Notes: generated by a model from the sequence alone, not told the origin. A stretch of 64,000 nt of DNA from Rhodococcoides kroppenstedtii (GCF_900111805.1 NZ_FOJN01000005.1:227168-291167); one strand, 5' to 3'. Positions 37,693 to 46,969 are shown, numbered from the stretch's first letter. Numbers and translations: made by a program.

Positions 37693-38325
37693 TCAGCCGT
37701 CGCGGCGGGCGTTCCGACGTCCGTCGCGGCGGGTCCGATCGAGCACGGTCTCGCGTGCGGCCTCGTCGAGAATGGCCGCGTCCCGGCGCGCCGAGGCGGC
37801 CGCCCACTGCTGTGTGGAGCGGTTCCACACCACCTTGAACCAATGGAACGCCAGCACGAGGACCAGCAGCCACCCGACGATCAGGCCGATGCCGGGGCCG
37901 GCGCCGCTGAGGTTCGACGGGACGGTCTGGCGGGACCAGATCGCCAGCATCCCGAGCACCGACGCCACGCCGCTGCCGTAGAGGGCGATCCACGCGAGTG
38001 CCCACCGCTGGGTCACCAGCGCGAGCGCGGAGACTCCGACGGCGAACACGAGCGCCAACCACACGAAGATCCGGGACGGCAGCGCGATCGATTCCGCGGC
38101 GGCGTCCTCGTCGAACGCGACGACGTCCCACCCGTTCGCCGCGCCGCTGTGCGGCAGCGCGAACGTGAGCAGGAGCAGCAGGACGGCGGCGGCGACCACG
38201 ACGGCCCGGATACCGGGATCGATGCGTCCGGAGATGCGGCGTTCGGCGGCGGCGAGGTCGGCCGCCGACCGCTCGCGGTCCATCGGCTCCGACCGCTCCC
38301 GGTCCGGTTCGTTCGGTTCGGTCAC
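37693..38325 (-). CDS. Conserved membrane protein (Rv2732c-like)
   Basis: 210-aa integral membrane protein with about four to five hydrophobic helices between residues 40 and 165 ([53 protein letters not shown]) and a basic C-terminal tail ([12 protein letters not shown]). No catalytic motif is recognised. GTG 38323-38325 overlaps the miaB stop (GTGA), so it is read as translationally coupled to miaB. An ATG 9 nt upstream is the alternative start. The same membrane protein precedes miaB in M. tuberculosis. Confidence 0.8.
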   Translation of the reverse strand: MTEPNEPDRERSEPMDRERSAADLAAAERRISGRIDPGIRAVVVAAAVLLLLLTFALPHSGAANGWDVVAFDEDAAAESIALPSRIFVWLALVFAVGVSALALVTQRWALAWIALYGSGVASVLGMLAIWSRQTVPSNLSGAGPGIGLIVGWLLVLVLAFHWFKVVWNRSTQQWAAASARRDAAILDEAARETVLDRTRRDGRRNARRDG

Positions 38326-39854
38326 AGTGCACATCCCATCGTCGGGGCCGGCTCGGGAGCCGGGGCGCCGATGCGGGGCAGGCCGAGGCCCACTCCCACC
38401 GGCGCGGTGGTCGGTCGCAGTCCGCGTTCGTGACGGTCGCCCGCCACGGTGCGCCGATGCGTCAGCACCGGGGTGTCGGCGACGAGGTGGTAAGGCTTGG
38501 CGTCGGTGACGCGGGTGGTGACGACGTCGCCGGGACGCACGGTGCCGTCCACCGCTCCCTCGGGTCGGAAGTGAACCAGGCGACCGTCCCGGGACCGTCC
38601 GCTCATGCGTTCGGTCACCGCGTTCTTGCGGCCGGCGTCCGCAGCGACGAGCAACTCGACCTCGGTTCCGACGACGCGGCGGTTCTCCTCGAGCGCGATC
38701 TCCTCCTGGAGGGCGATGAGGCGCTCGTAGCGTTCCTGGACGACGGCCTTGGGCACCTGATCGGCCATCTCGGCGGCGGGAGTCCCCGGCCGGATCGAGT
38801 ACTGGAAGGTGTACGCGCTGACGAAGCGCGCGCGCCGGACGACGTCGAGGGTGTCCTGGAAGTCCTCCTCCGTCTCACCGGGGAAGCCGACGATGATGTC
38901 GGTGGTGATCGCCGCGTGCGGGATGGCGGCGCGCACCCGGTCGAGGATGCCGAGGAACTTCTCGCGGCGGTAGGACCGCCGCATGGCCCGCAGGATGCGG
39001 TCGGACCCGGACTGGAGCGGCATGTGCAGCGTCGGGCAGACGTTCGGGGTGGCGGCCATGGCGTCGATGACGTCGTCGGTGAACTCGGCGGGGTGCGGCG
39101 AGGTGAAGCGCACCCGTTCGAGGCCCTCGATGGTTCCGCACGCCCGCAGGAGGGCGGCGAACGCCCCGCGGTCGCGAGGGGTGTCCGGATCGGCGAACGA
39201 CGCGCCGTAGGCGTTGACGTTCTGCCCGAGCAGCGTCACCTCGAGTACGCCCTCGTTCACCAACGCCTGCACCTCCGCGAGCACGTCGCCGGGGCGCCGG
39301 TCGACTTCCTTGCCGCGCAGCGCCGGGACGATGCAGAACGTGCAGGTGTTGTTGCAGCCGACGGAGATCGAGACCCACCCCGCGTAGGCCGAGTCGCGCT
39401 TGGCCGGCAGCGTCGAGGGGAACGCGTCGAGCGAGTCGAGGATCTCGACCTCGGCACGCCTGTTGTGCCGGGCGCGATCGAGCAGCGCCGGGAGCGACCC
39501 GAGGTTGTGCGTGCCGAACACCACGTCGACCCAGGGCGCCTTCTGCACCACGACGTCGCGGTCCTTCTGGGCCAGGCATCCCCCCACGGCGATCTGCATC
39601 GACGGGTCGGCGTCCTTGGCGGGCCGGAGCTGGCCGAGGTTGCCGTAGAGCTTGTTGTCGGCGTTCTCCCGCACGGCGCAGGTGTTGAAGACCACCAGGT
39701 CCGCGGAGTCGCCCGCGGCGGCCGGGACGTAGCCCGCGTCCTCCAGCAGCCCGGCGAGGCGCTCGGAGTCGTGCACGTTCATCTGGCATCCGAAAGTGCG
39801 CACCTGGTAGGTCCGCGCCCCCTCTGCCCGGGTCGGAAGGTCGATCGTGTCCAC
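38322..39854 (-). CDS. miaB: tRNA-2-methylthio-N6-dimethylallyladenosine synthase
   Basis: 510-aa radical-SAM methylthiotransferase that thiomethylates i6A37 made by MiaA. The N-terminal UPF0004 domain has iron-sulphur cysteines C23, C59 and C93 ([32 protein letters not shown]). The radical SAM triad C167, C171, C174 is in [18 protein letters not shown] domain lies at about 390-455, followed by a proline-rich tail. The GTG start (VDTIDLP) has GGAGG immediately upstream. The downstream membrane protein is coupled to it. Confidence 0.96.
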   Translation of the reverse strand: MDTIDLPTRAEGARTYQVRTFGCQMNVHDSERLAGLLEDAGYVPAAAGDSADLVVFNTCAVRENADNKLYGNLGQLRPAKDADPSMQIAVGGCLAQKDRDVVVQKAPWVDVVFGTHNLGSLPALLDRARHNRRAEVEILDSLDAFPSTLPAKRDSAYAGWVSISVGCNNTCTFCIVPALRGKEVDRRPGDVLAEVQALVNEGVLEVTLLGQNVNAYGASFADPDTPRDRGAFAALLRACGTIEGLERVRFTSPHPAEFTDDVIDAMAATPNVCPTLHMPLQSGSDRILRAMRRSYRREKFLGILDRVRAAIPHAAITTDIIVGFPGETEEDFQDTLDVVRRARFVSAYTFQYSIRPGTPAAEMADQVPKAVVQERYERLIALQEEIALEENRRVVGTEVELLVAADAGRKNAVTERMSGRSRDGRLVHFRPEGAVDGTVRPGDVVTTRVTDAKPYHLVADTPVLTHRRTVAGDRHERGLRPTTAPVGVGLGLPRIGAPAPEPAPTMGCAL

Positions 39855-39986
39855 GGCCTCCAGGGTACGGCGACCACGAGAACGGTCCGTCGGAGCGCCC
39901 GGGAGGGGATTCCGGGGGCGGTAAAGTTTCCATTACATAACTGCCGACCCACCACGAAAACGGACAGTGGCGGGGAAAACTACCTC

Positions 39987-39992
39987 TAGGGT
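39987..39992 (+). promoter_or_regulatory. -10 element (TAGGGT) of the gluABCD promoter, probably leaderless
   Basis: TAGGGT lies 7 nt before ATG 40000, and no Shine-Dalgarno is present, so gluA is probably translated from a leaderless message. An A+T-rich tract at 39922-39943 may hold further regulatory sites. Confidence 0.55.
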
Positions 39993-39999
39993 CATCGCC

Positions 40000-40776
40000 A
40001 TGACCCACCCCGACGGCGAGCGCGTGTCCGGCTCGTCCACCGCCCCCATGATCGCGATGCACGGAGTGCAGAAGCACTTCGGCGACTTGCACGTGCTCCG
40101 GGACATCGAACTCGACGTTCCCGCCGGACAGGTCGTGATCGTCCTCGGCCCGTCCGGCTCCGGCAAGTCCACGCTCTGCCGCACCATCAACCGCCTCGAG
40201 CCCGTCGACGAAGGCACCATCGCCGTCGACGGCAATCCCCTGCCGTCGGAGGGCAAGGCGCTCGCCGCCCTGCGTGCCGACGTCGGCATGGTCTTTCAAT
40301 CCTTCAACCTGTTCGCGCACAAGACGATTCGTGAGAACGTCATGCTCGGACCGACCAAGGTCCGAAAGACGAAGAAGGAGGAGGCGGAGCAGACCGCGCA
40401 GCGCCTGCTCGAGCGCGTCGGCATCGCCAACCAGGCCGACAAGTACCCGGCCCAGCTCTCGGGCGGCCAGCAGCAACGCGTCGCCATCGCCCGCGCCCTC
40501 GCGATGAACCCGAAGGTCATGCTCTTCGACGAGCCGACGTCCGCGCTCGACCCCGAGATGGTCAACGAGGTGCTCGACGTCATGACCTCGCTGGCCAAGG
40601 AGGGCATGACCATGGTCGTGGTCACCCACGAGATGGGCTTCGCCCGCCGCGCCGGGGACCGCGTGATCTTCATGGCCGACGGTCAGATCGTCGAGGACAC
40701 CGATCCCGAAACCTTCTTCACCGCACCGAAATCCGATCGCGCCAAGGACTTCCTGGGCAAGATCCTCAGTCACTGA
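40000..40776 (+). CDS. gluA: Glutamate ABC transporter ATP-binding protein
   Basis: 258-aa ATPase of a polar amino acid ABC importer. Walker [10 protein letters not shown] is at 50-58, the Q-loop is [13 protein letters not shown], the signature [19 protein letters not shown], Walker [15 protein letters not shown] and the H-loop [11 protein letters not shown]. The protein is strikingly similar to C. glutamicum GluA from GVQKxFGD to the C-terminal [12 protein letters not shown]. An N-terminal extension of 16 residues precedes the conserved [12 protein letters not shown] 40000 is supported by the -10 box, while ATG 40048 is possible. First gene of gluABCD. Confidence 0.95.
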   Translation: MTHPDGERVSGSSTAPMIAMHGVQKHFGDLHVLRDIELDVPAGQVVIVLGPSGSGKSTLCRTINRLEPVDEGTIAVDGNPLPSEGKALAALRADVGMVFQSFNLFAHKTIRENVMLGPTKVRKTKKEEAEQTAQRLLERVGIANQADKYPAQLSGGQQQRVAIARALAMNPKVMLFDEPTSALDPEMVNEVLDVMTSLAKEGMTMVVVTHEMGFARRAGDRVIFMADGQIVEDTDPETFFTAPKSDRAKDFLGKILSH

Positions 40777-40810
40777 CGCTTCCACTCACCCACTTATCGG
40801 AGGACATTCG

Positions 40811-41644
40811 ATGCGTTTCACCCGTACCGCCCGCGCCGCCGCCGCGGTTCTCGCCGTCGCCTTCGCCGCCACCGCCTGCGGCGGCGACGAGGCCACCAGC
40901 GCCTCGCAGAGCGCGGAGAGCGGCAACCTCACCGTCGGCATCAAGTTCGACCAGCCCGGCCTGGGCCTGCGCAACCCCGACGGCTCCTTCAGCGGCTTCG
41001 ACGTCGAGGTGGCCAAGTACGTCGCCGGCAAGCTCGGCGTGACCCCCGAGAACATCACGTTCAAGGAGTCGCCCTCGGCGCAGCGCGAGACGCTGATCGA
41101 GAACGGCGAGGTCGACTACATCGTGGCCACCTACTCCATCACCGATGCCCGCAAGGAGAAGGTCGACTTCGCCGGTCCGTACTTCGTCGCCGGCCAATCG
41201 CTCCTGGTGAGCTCCTCGAACACCGACATCACGGGCCCGGACTCGCTCAACGGCGGCAAGCGTCTGTGCTCGGTGTCCGGTTCCACCCCCGCGCAGAAGG
41301 TCAAGGACCAGTACGCACAGGACGTGCAGCTGCAGGAGTTCGACACCTACTCCGCGTGCGTCGAGGCGCTGCGCAACGGTGCCGTCGACGCCGTGACCAC
41401 GGACGACATCATCCTGGCCGGCTACGCCGCGCAGTACCCGGGCGAGCTCAAGGTGGTCGGCGAGCCGTTCACCGAGGAGCGCTACGGCATCGGCCTGGCC
41501 AAGGGTGACGACGAGACCCGCGCCAAGATCAACGACGCCATCGACGCGATGATCGCCGACGGCTCGTGGCAGAAGGCCTTCGAGGACACCGTCGGCGCGT
41601 CCGGCTACCCGCTGCCCGCACAGCCGACCGTCGACCGCTACTGA
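40811..41644 (+). CDS. gluB: Glutamate-binding lipoprotein
   Basis: 277-aa solute-binding protein. The signal sequence MRFTRTARAAAAVLAVAFAA is followed by the lipobox TACGGD, so it is anchored outside the membrane. The SBP family 3 domain shows LTVGIKFDQPGLGLRNPDG, GFDVEVAKYVAGKLG and KVDFAGPYFVAGQSLLV. It delivers glutamate to GluCD. GGAGG lies 8 nt before the ATG. It is separated from gluC by an 18-bp hairpin that probably sets higher binding-protein expression. Confidence 0.95.
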   Translation: MRFTRTARAAAAVLAVAFAATACGGDEATSASQSAESGNLTVGIKFDQPGLGLRNPDGSFSGFDVEVAKYVAGKLGVTPENITFKESPSAQRETLIENGEVDYIVATYSITDARKEKVDFAGPYFVAGQSLLVSSSNTDITGPDSLNGGKRLCSVSGSTPAQKVKDQYAQDVQLQEFDTYSACVEALRNGAVDAVTTDDIILAGYAAQYPGELKVVGEPFTEERYGIGLAKGDDETRAKINDAIDAMIADGSWQKAFEDTVGASGYPLPAQPTVDRY

Positions 41645-41659
41645 TCGAGTCCCGATCGA

Positions 41660-41702
41660 CGCCGAGCGGGCGGTTCGCACCAGTCGAACCGCCCGCTCGG
41701 CG
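41660..41702 (+). terminator. Intercistronic hairpin between gluB and gluC
   Basis: An 18-bp stem with arms GCCGAGCGGGCGGTTCG-type and its complement (core CGAGCGGGCGGTTCG / CGAACCGCCCGCTCG) and a 7-nt CACCAGT loop follows the gluB stop. The downstream permease genes lack another obvious promoter. It therefore more likely acts as an attenuator or 3' stabiliser than as a complete terminator. Confidence 0.75.
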
Positions 41703-41749
41703 CGTCGGCTCGCCCCCTGCACATCGTCCCCACCCCCGAGGAGTCGTCG

Positions 41750-42430
41750 GTGGACATCTTCCTTGATTACGCACCCCAACTGCTCGACGCCTTCTGGATG
41801 ACGATCAAGCTGGCCGTGCTCTCCGCGATCGGCGCGCTGATTCTCGGCACGATTCTCGCGGCCATGCGGGTCTCCCCCGTGCCCGTCGCACGGTGGATCG
41901 GCGCCACGTACGTCACCATCTTCCGGAACACCCCGCTCACGCTGATCCTGCTGTTCTGCTCGTTCGGCCTCTTCCAGACCCTCGGCGTCGCGCTCGCGGA
42001 TCAGCAGTCGCCGACGGGTCAGGCCGACAACAACTTCCGGCTCGCCGTGCTGGGTCTCAGCGTCTACACGGCCTCCTTCGTGTGCGAGTCGTTGCGGTCC
42101 GGCATCAACACCGTGCCCGTCGGCCAGGCCGAGGCCGGTCGGTCGCTGGGCCTGACGTTCTCCCAGAACGTGCGCTACGTGGTGCTGCCGCAGGCGTTCC
42201 GCGTGGTCATCGCGCCCCTGGGCAGCGTCTTGATCGCGCTCACCAAGAACACCACGGTGGCCGCGGCCATCGGTGTGCTCGAAGCCGCGATTCTCATGCG
42301 GGAGATGATCGAGAACGAGGCCGCCATCTTCGTGGTCGGCGGCATCTTCGCGCTCGGCTTCGTGATCCTCACCCTTCCCACCGGCCTGTTCTTCGGCTGG
42401 CTGTCCAACCGATTGGCGGTGGCCCGATGA
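41750..42430 (+). CDS. gluC: Glutamate ABC transporter permease
   Basis: 226-aa inner-membrane permease of the HisM/ArtQ type with about five helices. The EAA motif is visible as GQAEAGRSLGLTFSQNVRYVVLPQA. It also has FRNTPLTLILLFCSFGLF and NTTVAAAIGVLEAAILMREM. It pairs with GluD to form the membrane channel. The GTG start has GAGGAG about 7 nt upstream. The stop overlaps the gluD start (ATGA). Confidence 0.95.
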   Translation: MDIFLDYAPQLLDAFWMTIKLAVLSAIGALILGTILAAMRVSPVPVARWIGATYVTIFRNTPLTLILLFCSFGLFQTLGVALADQQSPTGQADNNFRLAVLGLSVYTASFVCESLRSGINTVPVGQAEAGRSLGLTFSQNVRYVVLPQAFRVVIAPLGSVLIALTKNTTVAAAIGVLEAAILMREMIENEAAIFVVGGIFALGFVILTLPTGLFFGWLSNRLAVAR

Positions 42431-43356
42431 CCACGGTGCAGACTCCCACGCCCGGCGCCGACGCGCCGAAGTCCCGGAAGGCACCCGCCGACCGCGCCAC
42501 CGTCCTCTACGACGCGCCGGGCCCGAAGGCCAAGGTCCGCAACAACATCCTGTCCGGTGTCGTGCTGGCGGTGCTGCTGTTCGGTGCGTACTTCGTCTAC
42601 GTGAAGTTCGACGAGAAGGGTCAGCTGACGTCGGCCAAGTGGGAGCCGTTCACGGAATCCACCACCTGGACCACGTATCTGATCCCGGGCATCCAGGGCA
42701 CCATCGTCGCGGCCGGCCTGTCGATCGTGTTCGCGCTGATACTCGGTGCGGTGCTGGGCATCGCACGATTGTCCGACCACAAGCCCGTGCGGGTGATCGC
42801 CGGATTCGTCGTGGAGCTGTTCCGCGCCATCCCGGTGCTCATCCTCATGATCTTCCTGTACCAGTTCTACGCCGAGTACGCCGTGTTCAAGTCGCGGTAC
42901 CTCGCCTTGGCGGCGGTGGTCACGGGCCTGACGCTCTACAACGGCTCGGTGATCGCGGAGATCGTGCGGTCCGGCATCAACTCGCTGCCCAAGGGGCAGA
43001 CCGAGGCGGCCAAGGCCATCGGCCTGCGCAAGGGCCAGATCATGCGGATGATCCTGTTGCCCCAGGCGGTGACGGCCATGCTCCCCGCCATCGTGTCCCA
43101 GATGGTGGTGGCCTTGAAGGACTCGGCGCTCGGCTACATCATCGGCTATGTCGAGGTGGTGCGGTCCGGGCAGCAGGTGGGCGCCTTCTACGGCAACTAC
43201 CTGCCGGCCCTCATCATCGTGGCCATCATCATGATCGCACTGAACTCGCTGCTCACCTACCTGGCCACCGCCCTGGAGAAGCGACTGCGACGTGGCAAGA
43301 AGAGCACCGGCGTGGTGCTGGCCGGTGATGCGACCCAGCAGGGCCTGAGCACGTAG
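42427..43356 (+). CDS. gluD: Glutamate ABC transporter permease
   Basis: 309-aa permease partner of GluC. A cytoplasmic N-terminal extension of about 45 residues precedes five to six membrane helices. The EAA loop is GQTEAAKAIGLRKGQIMRMILLPQA, and FRAIPVLILMIFLYQFY is the typical first channel helix. It is translationally coupled to gluC (ATGA). It is convergent with recX, with a strong hairpin beginning 27 bp after the stop, inside the recX coding region. Confidence 0.95.
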   Translation: MTTVQTPTPGADAPKSRKAPADRATVLYDAPGPKAKVRNNILSGVVLAVLLFGAYFVYVKFDEKGQLTSAKWEPFTESTTWTTYLIPGIQGTIVAAGLSIVFALILGAVLGIARLSDHKPVRVIAGFVVELFRAIPVLILMIFLYQFYAEYAVFKSRYLALAAVVTGLTLYNGSVIAEIVRSGINSLPKGQTEAAKAIGLRKGQIMRMILLPQAVTAMLPAIVSQMVVALKDSALGYIIGYVEVVRSGQQVGAFYGNYLPALIIVAIIMIALNSLLTYLATALEKRLRRGKKSTGVVLAGDATQQGLST

Positions 43357-43375
43357 GTCTGCGCCCAGAACTGCG

Positions 43376-43906
43376 TCAGTTCTCGAGGCCGTCGGTGTCC
43401 GCACCGACGGCCTCGAGCTCGCTCTTGGCGATCTCGAACGCCATGCCCTGCGGAAACCCCCGCCGTGCCAACATGCCCACGAGCGACCGCAGCACCTTGT
43501 CCCGGTCGGTCGACGCTGTCGCGCGCACCGACGGTGACCGCAGCTTCTTCACCACCAGCTCGCGCGCGCGGTCCCGCTCGTCCTCGGGGTCGATGGTCTC
43601 CAGCGCTTCGGCGGCCACCGCGGGATCGATGCCCTTGGTGCGCAACTCGTTTCGCAGCGCCTGCTTGCCGCGGCCGGAGTACGCGTGCCGCGACCTGACC
43701 CACTGATGGGCGAAATCGCGATCGTCCACGAGACCGAGTTCGGTCAGCCGGTCGAGCACCGACGCGGTGACCGCCGGGGCGAACCCCTTGTCGGTCAGCC
43801 GCGTGGTCAGCTCATGGCGGCTCCGAGCCCGGTCGGTGAGCAACCGCAGAGCAGCATCACGTGCCTGCTCCGCGGTGCCCCCGCCCGCGCCGCCGTCACC
43901 GGTCAT
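43376..43906 (-). CDS. recX: Recombination regulator RecX
   Basis: 176-aa helical RecX. It inhibits RecA ATPase and filament growth. It consists of three-helix RecX repeats, seen in ALRLLTDRARSRHELTTRLTDKGF, LDRLTELGLVDDRDFAHQWV and GKQALRNELRTKGI. The ATG is 2 nt past the recA stop, the usual recA-recX operon. The last about 12 codons form one arm structure of the terminator at 43383-43418. Confidence 0.95.
   Translation of the reverse strand: MTGDGGAGGGTAEQARDAALRLLTDRARSRHELTTRLTDKGFAPAVTASVLDRLTELGLVDDRDFAHQWVRSRHAYSGRGKQALRNELRTKGIDPAVAAEALETIDPEDERDRARELVVKKLRSPSVRATASTDRDKVLRSLVGMLARRGFPQGMAFEIAKSELEAVGADTDGLEN
43383..43418. terminator. Hairpin inside the recX 3' end, bidirectional terminator
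   Basis: CTCGAGGCCGTCGGTG and CACCGACGGCCTCGAG form a perfect 16-bp stem with a TCCG loop. It lies between the convergent gluD and recX stops but within recX codons, so the RecX C-terminus (ELEAVGADTDGLE) is constrained by the RNA structure. Confidence 0.8.
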
Positions 43907-43908
43907 CG

Positions 43909-44952
43909 TCAGAACTCGACGGGCGCCGCAGCCTCGTCGGAGGTGCGGACGTCGGCACCGATACCGAGCTTCTCCTTGATCTTCTTCTCGATCTCGTCAC
44001 GGATGTCGGTGTTCTCGAGCAGGAACTTGCGGGCGTTCTCCTTGCCCTGGCCGAGCTGATCGCCCTCGTAGGTGAACCACGAGCCGGACTTGCGCACGAA
44101 ACCGTGCTCCACGCCCATGTCGATCAGCGAGCCCTCCTTGCTGATGCCCTTGCCGTACAGGATGTCGAACTCCGCCTGCTTGAAGGGCGGCGACACCTTG
44201 TTCTTGACCACCTTGACGCGGGTCCGGTTGCCCACCGCGTCCGTGCCGTCCTTCAGCGTTTCGATGCGGCGGATGTCCATGCGTACGGAGGCGTAGAACT
44301 TCAACGCCTTACCACCCGTGGTGGTCTCCGGCGAGCCGAACATGACGCCGATCTTCTCGCGCAGCTGGTTGATGAAGATCACGGTGGTGCCGGAGTTGTT
44401 CATCGCACCGGTGATCTTGCGGAGTGCCTGGCTCATGAGGCGCGCCTGCAGACCCACGTGGCTGTCACCCATCTCGCCCTCGATCTCCGCGCGCGGCACG
44501 AGGGCGGCCACCGAGTCGACCACGAGGATGTCGAGTGCGCCCGAACGGATCAGCATGTCCGCGATCTCGAGGGCCTGCTCACCGGTGTCCGGCTGGGAGA
44601 CCAGCAGCGCGTCGGTGTCCACGCCGAGCTTCGCGGCGTAGTCCGGATCGAGCGCGTGCTCGGCGTCGATGAACGCCGCGATGCCGCCGGCGGCCTGCGC
44701 GTTGGCCACCGCGTGCAGAGCCACGGTGGTCTTACCCGAGGACTCCGGTCCGTAGATCTCGATGACCCGGCCGCGCGGCAGACCGCCGATACCCAGCGCC
44801 ACGTCCAGCGCGATGGAGCCGGTCGGAATGACGGCGATCGGTGCGCGAGCCTCGTCCCCGAGGCGCATCACCGAGCCCTTGCCGAAGTTCTTGTCGATCT
44901 GCGCGAGTGCCAGATCGAGGGCCTTGTCCCTGTCGTACGCTGCTGCCGCCAT
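43909..44952 (-). CDS. recA: Recombinase RecA
   Basis: 347-aa RecA without an intein. The P-loop GPESSGKTT is at 68-76, the Walker B region is [15 protein letters not shown]1/L2 loops include [22 protein letters not shown] and [20 protein letters not shown], and the MAW-type C-terminus follows. It drives homologous recombination and LexA cleavage. AAGGAG precedes the ATG. Two kinds of promoter signals lie upstream: a LexA box and a ClpR/RecA-NDp-type element. Confidence 0.98.
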   Translation of the reverse strand: MAAAAYDRDKALDLALAQIDKNFGKGSVMRLGDEARAPIAVIPTGSIALDVALGIGGLPRGRVIEIYGPESSGKTTVALHAVANAQAAGGIAAFIDAEHALDPDYAAKLGVDTDALLVSQPDTGEQALEIADMLIRSGALDILVVDSVAALVPRAEIEGEMGDSHVGLQARLMSQALRKITGAMNNSGTTVIFINQLREKIGVMFGSPETTTGGKALKFYASVRMDIRRIETLKDGTDAVGNRTRVKVVKNKVSPPFKQAEFDILYGKGISKEGSLIDMGVEHGFVRKSGSWFTYEGDQLGQGKENARKFLLENTDIRDEIEKKIKEKLGIGADVRTSDEAAAPVEF

Positions 44953-44997
44953 GATGGTCTCCTTCTCGACGTTCTCGTCCCCTGCATGTCTGTCGAC

Positions 44998-45020
44998 AAG
45001 GTAGAGGGGGGCACCGACAA
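44998..45020 (-). promoter_or_regulatory. RecA-NDp (ClpR-dependent, LexA-independent) promoter of recA
   Basis: On the minus strand TTGTCGGTG is followed by exactly 8 nt and TACCTT. This fits the mycobacterial consensus tTGTCRgtg-N8-TAnnnT at every defined position. It is 46 nt upstream of the recA start codon. Confidence 0.85.
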
Positions 45021-45067
45021 GAACCGCTCGGCGAGCCGATCCACGTCGTCACTGGGACCTACTCTAA

Positions 45068-45083
45068 GCGAACACCTGTTCGA
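45068..45083. promoter_or_regulatory. LexA (SOS) box upstream of recA
   Basis: GCGAACACCTGTTCGA has one mismatch to TCGAAC-N4-GTTCGA. It lies about 115 bp before the recA start and 48 bp upstream of the ClpR-type promoter, so recA appears to have separate LexA-dependent and LexA-independent control. Confidence 0.8.
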
Positions 45084-45113
45084 CGGACAGGCGACACGCC
45101 GGACCGGAGGCGG

Positions 45114-45308
45114 TCACCACCGCGAACGCGGCACGTCGAACTCGGCGCAGAGTGCGCGCCAGACGTCCTTGGGGTCCTCCCCCGCCTCGATGGCGTCGGC
45201 CGCGGTGCGATTGCCGAGGGACAGCACCACGTGGTCGACCAGGATGGAATCGCCGTACACCGTGCCGAACTGTTCGGCGACGAGGTCGTGGAATTCGGTC
45301 AGACGCAC
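45114..45308 (-). CDS. DUF3046 protein
   Basis: 64-aa actinobacterial DUF3046 protein, homologous in position to Rv2738c next to recA. It reads VRLTEFHDLVAEQFGTVYGDSILVDHVVL...DPKDVWRALCAEFDVPRSRW, a compact helical domain; function unknown. The GTG at 45306-45308 begins the conserved region. A much longer open frame upstream is not conserved and overlaps the glycosyltransferase gene. Confidence 0.88.
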   Translation of the reverse strand: MRLTEFHDLVAEQFGTVYGDSILVDHVVLSLGNRTAADAIEAGEDPKDVWRALCAEFDVPRSRW

Positions 45309-45379
45309 CGTCTCACCGTACCCGGGGAACGAGCGCCGAACACATCCGCGCGCCCTGGCCCGGATCGCCCGAGCCCGAC

Positions 45380-46561
45380 TCACGCACGACCGGCGAGCAC
45401 ACTCCGACAGACGGCCACGGGATCGCGGACCGCGTCGGCTCCGGCCGCCGCGCGCCGCGCGGCTCGGCGGAAGGACGGTTCCCGCAGCACGCGCGCCAAC
45501 GCCCGAGCCAGCGCATCGACGTCGGGCGGGGACACCGGAATCGAACTGCCCTGCCGCGCCGCGCGATTCGCCAGTTCCCATTGATCGCCGCCGCCGGGCA
45601 CCGTCACCGCGGGGACTCCCGACGACAGGGTCTTCGCCAACATTCCATGGCCACCACCGCACACCACCGCCGACGCCGAGCGCAGGAGGACGTCCTGCCG
45701 ACCCGAGCCGGCAACCGCCCAGGACGGCAGGGCATCCCCCTGCCGCCCCGGCACCTCGAGCGCGCTGATCGCCACCCGCACCGGCAGTCCCGACGCCCTC
45801 GACCGGGCCGCCGCCGACAGCGCCACGTCCACCGTGGACGCCTCACCGGTCGCGGCCGTGGAGGGAGCGACGACCACCAACGGCTCGTTCCCCGGCGGCA
45901 GGTCGAGCACGGTGTCGGTGGGCTCCCACAGCAACGCGCCGACCAGGCGCGCCTCCGACGGCCAGTCGACCCGCGGCACCTCCAACGCGGGGATCGTCGC
46001 AATCAGTCGCCGAGCCGGCCCGGGATCGAGCGCCGGCAGTCCCACCGAGATCCGCGCCGCCGACCGCTGCGCCGTCCCGGCTCGCACCGAGCGAGCCGTG
46101 AGTCGACGCATCACGCCGTCCCGCATACGCCCGCGCACCCCCGACCCCGGCGCCAGACCGCTGCCGAGCGGAGGCAGGGAGCGAGACGGGCGGTAGAGCG
46201 GATGCGGCGAGAGCTCCACCCACGGAATCCCGCACCGCTCGGCGGCCATGCCGCCGCCGGCGGTCAGCACGTCCGCTACCACCAGGTCGGGTGCGAGGTC
46301 GGTCAGCACCGGCATCACCTGCGTCGACATGTGGGCTGCACGGCCGTGGATGCGCTGACCGGCATCGGCGTCGTCGTCCTCCGGCCGCGGTTCCAGACCG
46401 GGCAGGGGGCGCACGTCGAGTCCCGCCGCACGGCCCGCCTGCCACCACCGCTCGCCGGTGAGGACCACGGCCTCGTCACCCGCGGAGCGGAACCGCTCGG
46501 CGAGGGCCATCACCGGAAACGCGTGACCGGCGTCGGGGCCGGCGATCAGCACCACTCGCAC
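45380..46561 (-). CDS. GT-B family glycosyltransferase (Rv2739c-like)
   Basis: 393-aa glycosyltransferase-1/UGT-like protein. The N-terminal domain starts VRVVLIAGPDAGHAFPVMALAERF, as in macrolide or sterol glycosyltransferases. The C-terminal nucleotide-sugar site is seen as VVCGGGHGMLAKTLSSGVPAVTVPGGGDQWELANRAARQ. No signal peptide is present. Donor and acceptor are unknown. The M. tuberculosis gene at this place (Rv2739c) is annotated only as a possible transferase. The GTG start lies 6 nt after a TACGCT -10 box, indicating leaderless expression. Confidence 0.85.
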   Translation of the reverse strand: MRVVLIAGPDAGHAFPVMALAERFRSAGDEAVVLTGERWWQAGRAAGLDVRPLPGLEPRPEDDDADAGQRIHGRAAHMSTQVMPVLTDLAPDLVVADVLTAGGGMAAERCGIPWVELSPHPLYRPSRSLPPLGSGLAPGSGVRGRMRDGVMRRLTARSVRAGTAQRSAARISVGLPALDPGPARRLIATIPALEVPRVDWPSEARLVGALLWEPTDTVLDLPPGNEPLVVVAPSTAATGEASTVDVALSAAARSRASGLPVRVAISALEVPGRQGDALPSWAVAGSGRQDVLLRSASAVVCGGGHGMLAKTLSSGVPAVTVPGGGDQWELANRAARQGSSIPVSPPDVDALARALARVLREPSFRRAARRAAAGADAVRDPVAVCRSVLAGRA

Positions 46562-46567
46562 CGGGTC

Positions 46568-46573
46568 AGCGTA
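46568..46573 (-). promoter_or_regulatory. -10 element (TACGCT) of a probable leaderless promoter
   Basis: On the minus strand TACGCT is followed by 6 nt (GACCCG) and GTG at 46561, with no Shine-Dalgarno in the gap. Confidence 0.5.
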
Positions 46574-46619
46574 GCCAGCCGGGGCCGTCGGAACCGCGAG
46601 CCGTCGGAACAGCGAGGCG

Positions 46620-46805
46620 TCAGAACACGGAGTCGACGGTCTTGTCGGTCCGGTCCTTCTCCCCCGTCATCGACCGGTAGAGGAAGTACAGACCGGCACC
46701 GACCACCGCGAGTGCCAGGAGCGGGAAGAGTGCCTTCAGCACGGCGCCCAGGATCACCACGGCCAGCCAGACCAGCACGATCGCCGCGAGAATCTTCCAG
46801 AACAT
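46620..46805 (-). CDS. Small hydrophobic membrane protein
   Basis: 61-aa protein (MFWKILAAIVLVWLAVVILGA...) with two closely spaced hydrophobic stretches covering residues 3-44 and a charged tail (TGEKDRTDKTVDSVF). ATG 46805 is chosen because GAGG lies 8 nt upstream. An in-frame GTG at 46814 is the alternative. No family is recognised. Its neighbourhood downstream of the psp operon suggests, but does not show, an envelope role. Confidence 0.7.
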   Translation of the reverse strand: MFWKILAAIVLVWLAVVILGAVLKALFPLLALAVVGAGLYFLYRSMTGEKDRTDKTVDSVF

Positions 46806-46969
46806 GACGTCCACCTCTCGTCGTCGGCGTCGGACGCTACTCGCCGATCACCTGCACTCGATCGTGGCAGACGTCGGGTGCGAAAACCCCCTCCGAACAG
46901 CGATTTCAGGGTGGAACTCAGGGTGGTCACCCATCCCGGTGACGACGCGGCCGGGGTCCGGCCCCGAGG

